A stretch of 64,000 nucleotides of DNA, taken from Kineosporia babensis. Lineage in GTDB: Bacteria > Actinomycetota > Actinomycetes > Actinomycetales > Kineosporiaceae. The translations under genes were made by a program, and so were the position numbers. The notes under the pieces were generated by a model, which saw only the letters and a list, made by a program, of their open reading frames with translations, made no database searches and was not told the origin of the DNA. Numbering within the stretch: position 1 is the first letter of the stretch; each line of letters starts with the position of its first letter. Location: the NCBI RefSeq assembly GCF_021129305.1, contig NZ_JAJOMB010000009.1, forward strand, positions 186,001 to 250,000, in the 5' to 3' direction. Of the stretch, positions 8,255-16,216 are shown in pieces.

Positions 8255-8677
8255 TCAGCGCGATCGGGCGCTGGCCCGGTCGTTCGCCTTCTGAATGGCC
8301 TCGACCAGCTCGTCCTTGTTCATCGTCGAGCGGCCGGGCACGTCGAGCCGGCGGGCCACCTCCAGCAGGTGCTCCTTGGTGGCGTTGGCGTCGACACCTC
8401 CGGCACTGGGCTTGTCGGAGGTGCGCCCACCCTCCTCGGCGCGGGCGTCGGAGGGACCGTTCTCGTCCTTCGGTTCCCAACGGTCGCCGACCTTCTCGTG
8501 GGTGTGCTTCAGCGCCGCGAAGGCCACCTGGTGCGCTCGCTGCTCGTCCCCGTCGTACTGCTCGATCGCCGCGTCGTAGGCCTTGGCGAAGGTGCGCTGC
8601 GCCTTGTCGTCGGAATGCTGCAGGGTGGAGGGAAGTTCGCTCTGCTTCGGCTCACCGCTCTTGGTGGTCTTGGGCAT
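8255..8677 (-). CDS. ChaB domain protein with C-terminal Rho-N/SAP-like domain
   Basis: 140 aa. The N-terminal half (about 15-70) is a ChaB domain: LPSTLQHSDDKAQRTFAKAYDAAIEQY, then HQVAFAALKHTHEK. After a charged linker comes a Rho-N/HeH-like module (ATKEHLLEVARRLDVPGRSTMNKDELVEAIQKAN) that in other proteins binds nucleic acid. ChaB was linked to ChaA cation exchange in E. coli, but actinobacterial versions stand alone. ATG 8677 has TTGGAG 6 bp upstream. Stress- or nucleoid-related roles are plausible but inferred. Confidence 0.82.
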   Translation of the reverse strand: MPKTTKSGEPKQSELPSTLQHSDDKAQRTFAKAYDAAIEQYDGDEQRAHQVAFAALKHTHEKVGDRWEPKDENGPSDARAEEGGRTSDKPSAGGVDANATKEHLLEVARRLDVPGRSTMNKDELVEAIQKANDRASARSR

Positions 8678-8752
8678 CTGAGGCTCCAATCGGGGTGCGG
8701 TCGGTGATTTGGCAGGACCGAACCACTTCGACCGGTGCTCGGTTTCGGACAG

Positions 8753-10204
8753 CTACATCAGGGCGGCCGTGAGCCGGCAGACGTTGTCCACGTAGCGCCG
8801 CCGCCACGGCTCCTGCAGCCACTCCTGCAGGGTGAGTTCCCGGGAGACCGAGCGGTACCGCTCATCGTTCTCCTGCAGCCGTTTCACCAGGTCGCCGCCG
8901 AAACCCAGGAGCATCACCTCGTAGGTCAGGGTGAACGAGCGGAAGTCCATGTTCGAGGAGCCGATCACCGCCACCTCGTCGTCCACCGTGAGGTACTTGG
9001 CGTGCAGCACGGCCGGGGCCGGGTAGAGGTGGATGTGCACCCCGGCCTCCAGCAGGGTGCGGTAGTACGAGCGCTGGGCGTGCCCGACCAGGAACTGGTC
9101 GGCCTCCTCACCGACGAACAGTTCCACCTTGACCCCACGGTAGGCCGCGGTGGTGATCGCCGCCAGCAGCGACTCGTCCGGGACGAAGTACGGGCTGGTG
9201 ATCGCCACCCGCTCGGAGGCCATGTGGATCAGGCTGACGAACAGCCGCAGGTTGGGCTCGGTGGGAAAACCCGGGCCGGACGGGACGATCTGCATCGCAC
9301 TGGTCGCCGGGATGCCCACTTCCAGCACGGTCCGGCGGGGTTCGGCCAGCTGCCCGGTCTCGATGTACCAGTCGGTCGCGAACACCGCCTCGACGGCCAG
9401 CACCACGTCCCCACGCACCTGCAGGGACAGGTCCTGCCAGTTGCGGCCCACCCGGCGGTTGCGGTCGCTGCCGTAGTAGGGGGCGATCAGGTTGTGCGAG
9501 CCGACGAACGCCACCTCACCGTCGACGACCAGGAGCTTGCGGTGGTTGCGCAGGTCGGGGCGGCGCCAGCGGCGCTCCAGCGGCTTGATCGGCATCATCA
9601 GGTGCCAGTCGATCCCGGCGTCGGTCAGCCGCTGCTGGAAGCTGCTCCAGCCCGGGTATTTCCGTGAGCCGATGTGGTCCAGCAGCAGCCGCACGTGCAC
9701 CCCACGGGCCACCGCCCGGGCCAGCGCGGTGAAGAAGCCGTCGGTCCGGGCGTCCCAGCTCATGATGTAGAACTCGACGTTCACGTAGTGCTCGGCGCCC
9801 TCCACCGCGGCGGCCATCGCGGCGAACGTCTCGTCCGGATCGTCGTACAGCGCCTCGGGGGTGCCCTGCACGCAGGGCAGGCCGGTGAGCTGCCGGTTCT
9901 GGTGCAGCAGCCCGGCCAGGGCGGCCGACGGCTCGACCCCGCCCGGGTGCAGCGGCAGGTGCGAGGTGCGCTCGGCCAGAATGTGGTTGGCCTGGGCCTG
10001 GATCCGCTGCCGGCGGCCGTGCACGTAGGGGCTGCCGATCAGCCAGTACAAGGGAAATCCGACCACCGGCAGGAAAAGAATCAGCAACAGCCAGGCCGAG
10101 GACGAGGACGGCCGGCGGTTCTCCGGGACGGTACCGATCGCGAAGAACTTGATCAGGTACTCGCCGACCAGGAATACGTAGGTCACTACCTGTTCCCAGT
10201 CCAT
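8753..10204 (-). CDS. cls: Cardiolipin synthase, phospholipase D type
   Basis: 483 aa. Two N-terminal membrane helices (about 6-25 and 36-58, the second ending PLYWLIGSPY) precede two PLD catalytic domains. The HKD motifs are HRKLLVVDGEVAFVGSHN and HAKYLTVDDEVAVIGSSNMD. It would join two phosphatidylglycerols, or PG with another donor, into cardiolipin at the membrane. The length is normal for ClsA-like enzymes. There is no Shine-Dalgarno; TAAGCT lies 6 nt before the ATG on the minus strand, so the mRNA may be leaderless. PhoU is divergent across 244 bp. Confidence 0.93.
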   Translation of the reverse strand: MDWEQVVTYVFLVGEYLIKFFAIGTVPENRRPSSSSAWLLLILFLPVVGFPLYWLIGSPYVHGRRQRIQAQANHILAERTSHLPLHPGGVEPSAALAGLLHQNRQLTGLPCVQGTPEALYDDPDETFAAMAAAVEGAEHYVNVEFYIMSWDARTDGFFTALARAVARGVHVRLLLDHIGSRKYPGWSSFQQRLTDAGIDWHLMMPIKPLERRWRRPDLRNHRKLLVVDGEVAFVGSHNLIAPYYGSDRNRRVGRNWQDLSLQVRGDVVLAVEAVFATDWYIETGQLAEPRRTVLEVGIPATSAMQIVPSGPGFPTEPNLRLFVSLIHMASERVAITSPYFVPDESLLAAITTAAYRGVKVELFVGEEADQFLVGHAQRSYYRTLLEAGVHIHLYPAPAVLHAKYLTVDDEVAVIGSSNMDFRSFTLTYEVMLLGFGGDLVKRLQENDERYRSVSRELTLQEWLQEPWRRRYVDNVCRLTAALM

Positions 10205-10210
10205 AGCTGC

Positions 10211-10216
10211 AGCTTA
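10211..10216 (-). promoter_or_regulatory. -10 element for leaderless cls transcript
   Basis: TAAGCT on the minus strand fits TANNNT and lies 6 nt before the cls ATG, which places the transcript start at or next to the start codon. No ribosome site is present in between. Confidence 0.4.
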
Positions 10217-10448
10217 GGCGCATGATCGGGGGAAACCGGCCGGGAAGAGGGCCGTGAACTCACGGTGGCGGGCAGATTCACTCTCGGCGACTGTCGGGTC
10301 CGGTCGCCGATTGACGGATTATGGTTTCCCGGTGATCTGCGAGAATGGTTGGGACGGCAGCTCGAACGGTGCACAGCGCCGCGGGCGGCGAGGTTCCGCC
10401 CGCAGTCGGACCACGGCCTGGGCGGCCTGAACGCGGTGACGGGGAGTC

Positions 10449-11153
10449 ATGACCAACAGCCTTGAGAGCGATCTCGCAAAGATCGACGAATTGCTGCTTC
10501 GGCTGTGCGAGCACGCGGACGCCACCATGCGGCGCTCCACCACCGCCCTGACGCTGTCCGACGTGGCCCTGGCCCAGGAAGTGATGGACAGCGACCAGGA
10601 GGTCGCCGCGGTGCACCTGGAGCTGGAGAACCAGCTGCTGTACTCGATGGCCCGGCGCAACCCGGTGGCCCGCGACCTGCGCCGGCTGCTGGCCGCGCTG
10701 CGGGTGGGCGCCGACCTGGAGCGGATGGCCGCCCTGGCCCGGCACGTCTCCAAACTCGCCCGGATGCGCTACCCCCGCTGCGCCACCCCGGGCCCCTCGC
10801 GCGCGGTGGTGCTGTCGATGGGCCGGGTGGCGGCCCGCGGCATCCGGCTCACCCACACCCTGCTGGTCGAGCGCGACGTCAGCATCGTGGACGAGATCAT
10901 CGCGGTGGACGACGAGATGGACCGGCTGCACCGCTCGCTGCTGGCCCTGCTGGTCTCCCCGGAGTGGGAGCGCGAGCAGACGGTCGAGTCGGCGGTCGAC
11001 CTGACCCTGATCAACCGCTTCTACGAGCGCTACGGCGACCACACCGTCACCATCGCGCACCAGGTGCACTTCATCGTGACCGGGGTCCATCGCGAACCCC
11101 GGCCCCGCGTCGTCGTCAGTCCCCGTAGTGCCGCTCTGGCGGTGCCCCGCTGA
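10449..11153 (+). CDS. phoU: Phosphate signalling protein PhoU
   Basis: A 234-aa all-helical protein with two PhoU repeats, each of three helices. Signature segments are DQEVAAVHLELENQLL, ARRNPVARDLRRLLAALRVGADLERMA, and the second-half INRFYERYGDHTVTIAHQVHFIVTG. PhoU links the Pst transporter to the PhoR sensor and limits phosphate uptake. Here it is solitary: no pst or phoRP genes are nearby, although a Pit transporter lies at 26.3-27.5 kb. The C-terminal 20 residues are a basic extension. GGGGAG precedes the ATG at a short 2-bp spacing. Confidence 0.9.
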   Translation: MTNSLESDLAKIDELLLRLCEHADATMRRSTTALTLSDVALAQEVMDSDQEVAAVHLELENQLLYSMARRNPVARDLRRLLAALRVGADLERMAALARHVSKLARMRYPRCATPGPSRAVVLSMGRVAARGIRLTHTLLVERDVSIVDEIIAVDDEMDRLHRSLLALLVSPEWEREQTVESAVDLTLINRFYERYGDHTVTIAHQVHFIVTGVHREPRPRVVVSPRSAALAVPR

Positions 11154-11198
11154 TTTAGGGGCACCTCCTCGCTACGGCAGCGATTTCCAAGACACTCC

Positions 11199-12178
11199 CT
11201 ACCAGTCGTGCACGGTGCCGTCGGCCAGCCGGTTGAACGGCAGATAAGCACGCTGGTAGGGGTGTTTCGCGGCCTCGGCCAGGTTCAGCTCCACTCCCAG
11301 GCCGGGCTGCTCACCCGGATGCAGCAGGCCGTCGGTGAAGGTGAAGCTCTGCTCGAAGACCTCGTCGGTGCGGGCGCCGTGCTTCATGTACTCCTGGATC
11401 CCGAAGTTGTGGATCGCCAGGCCCAGGTGCATCTGCGCGGCCAGGCCGACCGGTGAGATGTCGGTCGGGCCGTGCATTCCCGACTTGATCTGGTACTGGC
11501 CGGCGGAGTCGAGGACCTTCTTCGGGTGGGTGATCCCGCCGGTGTGGGTGACCGCGCTGCGCACGTAGTCGATCAGCTGCTCCCGGATGATCAGCTGGTA
11601 GTCCCACACGGTGTTGAAGATTTCGCCGATCGCCAGCGGGGTGGTGGTGTGCTGGCGGACCAGCCGCAGCGCCTCCTGGTTCTCGGCCGGGGTGACGTCC
11701 TCCAGCCAGAACAGGTCGTACGGCTCCAGCGACTTGCCCAGCTTGGCCGCCTGGATCGGGGTGAGCCGGTGGTGCGAGTCGTGCAGCAGCGGCAGTTCGG
11801 CGCCGAACTCGCTGCGTACCGCCTCGAAAACCGTTGGCACACGGCGCAGGTAGGAATGGGTGTCCCAGTCCTCCTCGGCCGGCAGATCGCCCCGCTGGGC
11901 TGGCTCGTGGTCGTAACGCCCACCGTCGTAGGGGGCGTTGGAGGCGATGCCGTAGATCGATTTCAGGCCGGGCACTGCCAGGTGTCCTCGATCCGGCTCG
12001 CGTCCCGCCCGATCAGCAGCGGCACCACGTGCTCCTCCAGGTACGCCACCACGGCCAGTTCCCGGCCGTTCAGGGTGCCGTCGCCGATCCCCACGATGCC
12101 CTCGTCGGTCTCCAGGCGCAGGGTGACGAAAATGCGATCGGGACTGGTGACCACCACGTCGGCCTTGACGAGCTTCAC
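11199..12178 (-). pseudogene. manD: Decayed ManD/RspA-type enolase-superfamily dehydratase (internal deletion plus frameshift)
   Basis: Two pieces of one gene lie in different frames. The N-terminal piece (12178 down to 11963) starts [17 protein letters not shown], matches the family through RIEDTWQ, and then hits TGA. The second frame picks up at [15 protein letters not shown] near 11975 and runs to a normal C-terminus (DGTVHDW, stop 11199). Compared with RspA/ManD as I remember them, about 80 residues are missing at the join, including the YWRRGP segment and the active-site Arg of the AIRVQ strand. The Asp/His of LLHDSHH and the later glutamates remain. Intact enzymes dehydrate D-mannonate or D-gluconate. 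An assembly error is the main alternative. Confidence 0.85.
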
Positions 12179-12348
12179 TCGGTTCTTCTCGGGTCCAAGG
12201 TCTGCGACTTGTGCCGTGGGGCTGACGCCAAGCCCTGAGGCGCTCGACGATCAGTGACACGGGCCACATGTTCTGACTGTTCTGGCCGTTTCGGCTAGGC
12301 CAATAGGGTGATTCCGCCCACGACTCTGGGTGACCGCACCGATACTTA

Positions 12349-12360
12349 GGAGTTAACCCC
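12349..12360. promoter_or_regulatory. Near-palindrome upstream of the diguanylate cyclase gene
   Basis: GGAGTTAACCCC is palindromic apart from one pair (GG-N-GTTAAC-N-CC) and ends 15 bp before the ATG at 12376. It sits where a repressor would block transcription or translation of the GGDEF gene. Confidence 0.3.
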
Positions 12361-12375
12361 TAGTCCGGGAAGGTC

Positions 12376-13509
12376 ATGCTGCTCAATCAGCCGATTGCCC
12401 GCTTGCCCCGGTCGCCGGTGCCCGCCCGCGCCGTCCTGGTGGTGGTGGCCGAGCTCGCTGTCACCACCGCCGCCTGGGCCGCGCTCTGGCTGTTCGGCCT
12501 GCCCCGCAGCTCGCTGCCGGTCATGTTGCTGGCCTGGGGCGCCTGCTTCGCGCTCTACACCGCCCCGGTCCAGGACCGGCTCACCCGCTGCACCGGCACC
12601 ACCGGGCAGGCGGCGAACCTGCTGCTCACCGCCACCGCGATCTGGTTCGCGATGATCACCACCGAGGTGCCCAGCATCTATCCGGTGGTGATCGGCGCGC
12701 TGGCCACCGAGATCGCCCAGCGCGACTCCTCCACCCGGACCGCGCTGGTCGGGCTGCTGACGATGTTCGGCGGGACCGTCGTCGTCCAGTGGGCGGTGCA
12801 CCAGGGCCGGGTCTCGAGCATCGTCGACCCGCGCGCGGCCGATCATCTGGCCGTCGTGCTGCTGGCCGTCGGCGCAGTGGTGCTGGTGCGCGGGGTGGCC
12901 GTGGCCCGCCGGTCGGCCTCCACCCGCGCCGAACTCCTTCAGGAGCAACGGCTGCGCCATGCGGAACTGCAGTACGCGGCCACCCACGACGCCCTCACCG
13001 GGCTGCTCAGCCGGCGCGGCCTGGAACCGGCACTGCACGCGGCCTGTGCGGCGGCCCGGCCCGGGCACGGCGTCGCCCTGATGTTCCTGGACCTGGACGG
13101 TTTCAAGGCGATCAACGACAGGCACGGGCACGCAATGGGGGACGAGTTGCTGGCGGCGGCCGCGGTCCGGTTCACCAAGGCGCTGGGTGAGGACGCTTCG
13201 CTGGCCCGGATGGGCGGGGACGAGTTCGTGGCCGTGCTGCGGGGCGTCGTCTCGGCGGCCGCGGCCCAGGAGCAGGCTCGGGTGGTGCAGGCCGCGCTGG
13301 ACGAGCCGTTCCGGCTCGAGGCCGTCGTCCGGGTGGGTGTGAGCGTGGGACTGGCCTGGGCCGACAGTCCGACCAGGGTGACCGAGCTGACCCGGGACGC
13401 CGACCTGGCGATGTACCGGGACAAGCGCCGGCGCCGGCAGATCCGGCTGGACGAACTCAGCGACCGGGCACTGGTGGTGGGCTCGGGAACGGCTGGGCCA
13501 GAGCGTTGA
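12376..13509 (+). CDS. Membrane diguanylate cyclase (GGDEF)
   Basis: 377 aa. The N-terminal half has about five to six membrane helices (residues 15-175) with short loops, a MASE-like sensor that I cannot place in a named family. A linker helix (ELLQEQRLRHAELQYAATHDALTGL) leads into a full GGDEF domain with MFLDLDGFKAIND and an intact GGDEF motif near residues 279-283. It should make c-di-GMP from GTP. No RxxD inhibitory site occupies the usual position five residues before the motif, so product inhibition may be absent. The last 53 bp overlap the convergent gene at 13457-13978. Confidence 0.9.
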   Translation: MLLNQPIARLPRSPVPARAVLVVVAELAVTTAAWAALWLFGLPRSSLPVMLLAWGACFALYTAPVQDRLTRCTGTTGQAANLLLTATAIWFAMITTEVPSIYPVVIGALATEIAQRDSSTRTALVGLLTMFGGTVVVQWAVHQGRVSSIVDPRAADHLAVVLLAVGAVVLVRGVAVARRSASTRAELLQEQRLRHAELQYAATHDALTGLLSRRGLEPALHAACAAARPGHGVALMFLDLDGFKAINDRHGHAMGDELLAAAAVRFTKALGEDASLARMGGDEFVAVLRGVVSAAAAQEQARVVQAALDEPFRLEAVVRVGVSVGLAWADSPTRVTELTRDADLAMYRDKRRRRQIRLDELSDRALVVGSGTAGPER

Positions 13510-13978
13510 TGATCTGGTGCAGCTTGCGCCGCCGGGGCTCGGCCGGCCCGCGGAGGTCGGACAGTTGCGCATCGACCTGATGCAGCAGCACCCGGGCCTG
13601 CATGATGCTGCTGGCCCGGGGCGCACAGTCGTCCTCGGTCATCGACAGCAGCAGCTCGTCCAGCTCGATCAGTGTGGGCAGGGCTCGGCGGGCCGGTTCG
13701 TCCAGCCGCTGGACCGGGATCGCCGAGCCGTTGCGGACCGCCTCGGCCCGGGCGTCCTGCAGCAGGTTGCGGGCCTGCCGCAGCAGCGAGGGCCGGTCCT
13801 TCAGCCGGGTGTCGTCGATGCTCTGGTGCAGCAGGTGCTCGGCCAGTTCCAGTCGCGGGTCGAAGTGCACCTCCAGGTCCGGATCGGCGTCGCGGCCCCG
13901 CCGGGTGCCGCGCGGGCGCCGGCCCGGCCCGTCCTCCAGCTGCTGAGCGCCGACCAGGCCAAGCTCTGGAGACCTCAT
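13457..13978 (-). CDS. Unrecognised helical protein coupled to the HExxxH gene
   Basis: 173 aa, charged and probably largely helical after a basic N-terminal stretch (about 18-30); no membrane segment or signal. The helices cover roughly residues 40-155 (LELAEHLLHQSIDD, LIELDELLLSMTEDD, RRRKLHQIINALAQ), then a Pro-rich tail. I do not recognise a family. Its ATG (13978) overlaps the stop of the HExxxH gene by 4 bp, so the two are probably co-translated. The 3' end overlaps the diguanylate cyclase gene by 53 bp on the other strand. The frame could extend upstream to 14233, but that part is antisense-like noise. Confidence 0.65.
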   Translation of the reverse strand: MRSPELGLVGAQQLEDGPGRRPRGTRRGRDADPDLEVHFDPRLELAEHLLHQSIDDTRLKDRPSLLRQARNLLQDARAEAVRNGSAIPVQRLDEPARRALPTLIELDELLLSMTEDDCAPRASSIMQARVLLHQVDAQLSDLRGPAEPRRRKLHQIINALAQPFPSPPPVPGR

Positions 13979-15120
13979 CGCGTTCTCCTCGGGCTCGTCC
14001 GGTCCGGGTGGATCCCACCGGCCCGCAGCAACGGTTCCAGCGATCCCGCGGGGTGTTCCAGGTACTGCTGCAACGCGTCTGCCATCGCCGGGCGACGGGG
14101 AGACAGGGCGGTGACCAGTTCGTCCTTGTCGTTCATGGTCAGGCCCCCGTCGTGCACATTGAGCCGGGCGGCCAGCGCGGCCAGCCGGAGCCGGATCGCC
14201 CCCACCGCGAGATCCGGATTGCGCTGCGCCCACCAGGAGACGACTTCCTCGGCGTACTGGTGCCCGGTGCGCCGGGCGGGGGAGAGGCCGTCGGTCTGGA
14301 CCAGACCCGCGAACTTCTGCAGGTCCATCAGCCGGCGGCCGTGCTGCCGCACCAGAGCCTGGGCGCCTGCCAGCACGTGCTGGCAGCTGTCCTCGAAGAA
14401 GACCCGGGCCGCCCAGCCCAGGAAGCCTTCGGTGAACACGCTCGGGTCGTGCTCCTCGCGTGGCCGGGCCGGCACGTGGGCGAACACCTCGTGGGTCAGG
14501 ATCGCGGGCAGCGACAGATAGGCCTCAGGGCCGAAATGCTGGGAGTGGACGAAGATCCGGACGGCCGCGTCCTCGTCCTCGAACACCACGCAGGCCCCGG
14601 CGGTGTACGGGTCGGCTGCTTCGAAGGGATGCTGCCGGGTGGGCAGCACCTGCCAGGAGATCCAGGGCCAGTCCTTCCCCAGCGGCCGGCCCGTGGCATC
14701 GCGGTAGAAGGCGTGCACCTGGTCGCAGACCCGTTCCAGGAGCAGGCCGATCGGGTCCGGCGGCTGCCGGGTGAGCTGGTCCAGCTCGCGCTGCAGCCCG
14801 CGGTAGAACTCCACTCCGGCGGCGTCGAGCTGGCCGTAGCTCACGATCAGGTCGATCTGCCGGCTCAGCGCATCCCGCAGCCGGTCCAGCAGCGCGCTCG
14901 GTGGCCCGGACAGATGCCGGGGCGGGCGCGCGCCGAACTGCAGCGTGCGCAACAGGGCCTGCGACTCCGGGTCGTTCCCGCGCCGGTCGGTCAGCTCGCC
15001 CAAACTCTCGTGCCACAGCAACAGCACGGCCCCGCGGGCCCGGATGCTCTCCAGCGCCCAGTCCGGCTCGGCACCAGGGGCCGGCTGCGGGCGCAGCCGA
15101 CTCTGCGCGGGAGCCGTCAC
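13975..15120 (-). CDS. Unrecognised protein with an HExxxH metallopeptidase-like motif
   Basis: 381 aa, soluble, no signal peptide. A helical N-terminal region (to about 140) precedes an alpha/beta stretch. In that stretch a strand (RIFVHSQHFG) leads into the helix LPAILTHEVFAHVP, giving His210-Glu211-x-x-x-His215, and then TEGFLGW with Glu231 sixteen residues later. This layout mimics zincin metallopeptidases. The spacing is HExxxH (as in dipeptidyl peptidase III) rather than HExxH, and I see no wider similarity to that family. The GTG start overlaps the stop of a 33-codon ORF (GTGA), and the stop overlaps the next start (ATGA), so three frames are chained. Metal binding is inferred. Confidence 0.7.
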   Translation of the reverse strand: MTAPAQSRLRPQPAPGAEPDWALESIRARGAVLLLWHESLGELTDRRGNDPESQALLRTLQFGARPPRHLSGPPSALLDRLRDALSRQIDLIVSYGQLDAAGVEFYRGLQRELDQLTRQPPDPIGLLLERVCDQVHAFYRDATGRPLGKDWPWISWQVLPTRQHPFEAADPYTAGACVVFEDEDAAVRIFVHSQHFGPEAYLSLPAILTHEVFAHVPARPREEHDPSVFTEGFLGWAARVFFEDSCQHVLAGAQALVRQHGRRLMDLQKFAGLVQTDGLSPARRTGHQYAEEVVSWWAQRNPDLAVGAIRLRLAALAARLNVHDGGLTMNDKDELVTALSPRRPAMADALQQYLEHPAGSLEPLLRAGGIHPDRTSPRRTR

Positions 15121-15218
15121 CGGTGGTCGTGCTGGGTGCCCGGGCCCATCGCCTGCGCCATCGACCGGTTGCCGCGCACCGACACCCAGCAGGTACGGCC
15201 CTCGTCGATCTCCGTCAT
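15117..15218 (-). CDS. 33-aa ORF translationally coupled to the HExxxH gene
   Basis: ATG 15218 to TGA 15117 encodes MTEIDEGRTCWVSVRGN followed by 16 residues ending GPGTQHDHR. It has one Cys, one Trp, and a His/Gln-rich end. The stop and the next gene's start share GTGA. It could be a leader for translational coupling, a small partner, or a peptide substrate of the downstream protein. Ribosome-site support is weak (GGGGG about 10 bp upstream), so it may also be an unused frame. Confidence 0.4.
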   Translation of the reverse strand: MTEIDEGRTCWVSVRGNRSMAQAMGPGTQHDHR

Positions 15219-15393
15219 GGCGTCACAACCCCCGTTTGCCGGCGCCCCAGGGGTGGGAGTTTAGGCCGCCAGCAGCAGCGGGCCCAGCACCCCGGCGCCC
15301 GTGCCGCGCCGAGGGGCGACCGGCAAAGGAACTGCGACCGAACGAGATTCACAGCGGTGATGAGAACCGGTACGAAAGCCCGAAACCGGGTGA

Positions 15394-15741
15394 TCAGACT
15401 TCGGCGTTCGTCTCCAGCCAGTCGGCCACCAGCTTCTTCGGCGCCTTCTGCCGCCAGGCGGCGATCAGCAGCCAGTTCACCAGCGAAGGATCGGTGCCCG
15501 CGAGCTTCACCCGCACTCCGTCGAGTTTCTGCCCCCACCACAGCTCTTCGCAGCTGTCCGGCTGCTCGGCCACGGCGTTGTGCACGTCCTCCTCGGGCAC
15601 GAACACGTGCACGCTGTCACGCTCGGCGGGCATGGTGGCGAAGATGCTGCCCCGCACCCGGAATGACGTCATTGCGAAGTGCGGCTGCTCGCGAGTCTCG
15701 GGCAGGCCGAGCGCGATTGCGCGAACCTCGACTTCGTCCAT
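15394..15741 (-). CDS. MmcQ/YjbR family DNA-binding-like protein
   Basis: 115 aa with the CyaY-like fold of the MmcQ/YjbR family. It has an N-terminal helix (MDEVEVRAIALGLPETREQPHF), a short strand SFRVRGSIFATM, and the C-terminal WLLIAAWRQKAPKKLVADW helix. Family members are called DNA-binding proteins, but the biological role is poorly defined. ATG 15741 has AGAGGGAAA upstream; the longer frame to 15906 would run into a terminator hairpin. A single-gene unit. Confidence 0.85.
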   Translation of the reverse strand: MDEVEVRAIALGLPETREQPHFAMTSFRVRGSIFATMPAERDSVHVFVPEEDVHNAVAEQPDSCEELWWGQKLDGVRVKLAGTDPSLVNWLLIAAWRQKAPKKLVADWLETNAEV

Positions 15742-15877
15742 GGTCGTTTCCCTCTCGACCGACGGAACCGGACGGTCCGTAGCTTCCCGGGGACGGCTGG
15801 CTCCCGGATCACCGGTCAGCGTACTCCGCCCCGAATACTGACGGGTGAGTAGGTCGCGACCGGACCGGAACGACGAA

Positions 15878-15906
15878 GTGCCCGGCCGATGAAGACGGCC
15901 GGGCAC
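15878..15906 (-). terminator. Terminator hairpin after the XRE-DUF397 operon
   Basis: An 11-bp perfect stem (GTGCCCGGCCG with CGGCCGGGCAC) and a 7-nt loop lie about 100 bp downstream of the DUF397 stop (16004, minus strand) and before the YjbR gene. Confidence 0.7.
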
Positions 15907-16003
15907 TCGCCTCGCCTCAACTCCTCGACCCGGAGTTGATGACGTGCAGTGGTTCAGTTTCGGCGTTCTGTCACCGTGCTCGCGTACGCCGGTGCTGTGA
16001 CCG

Positions 16004-16216
16004 TCAGCGAATCAGGTGGTCCAGCTCGCCCGACTTCGCGCCGGCCAGCCACGAGGCGAAACCGGCCGGGGCCAGCCGCAGGATCGGGCCGTGGCCGTGC
16101 TGCTTCGTGTCGCGCACCTCGACTGCGGCGGCGTGCTGCCGCATTTCGACGCACGAACCGTTCGCGCTGGAGCGGTCGGACTTGATCCACTGAGTCGGGT
16201 CGGGGGTGGTGCTCAT
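16004..16216 (-). CDS. DUF397 small protein
   Basis: A 70-aa DUF397 protein. It has WIKSDRSSANGSCVEM near the start, VEVRDTKQHGHGPILRL in the middle, and the helix FASWLAGAKSGEL near the end. DUF397 proteins accompany XRE-DUF5753 regulators in pairs related to WhiJ/BldB. There the small protein is thought to bind its partner and modulate DNA binding, affecting differentiation and antibiotic production. The ATG (16216) overlaps the XRE stop by 4 bp (ATGA). Confidence 0.92.
   Translation of the reverse strand: MSTTPDPTQWIKSDRSSANGSCVEMRQHAAAVEVRDTKQHGHGPILRLAPAGFASWLAGAKSGELDHLIR

Noticed and set aside
10205-10448. Search for a PHO box before phoU
   Set aside because: No direct repeats of the GTTCACC type with 11-bp period were convincing.
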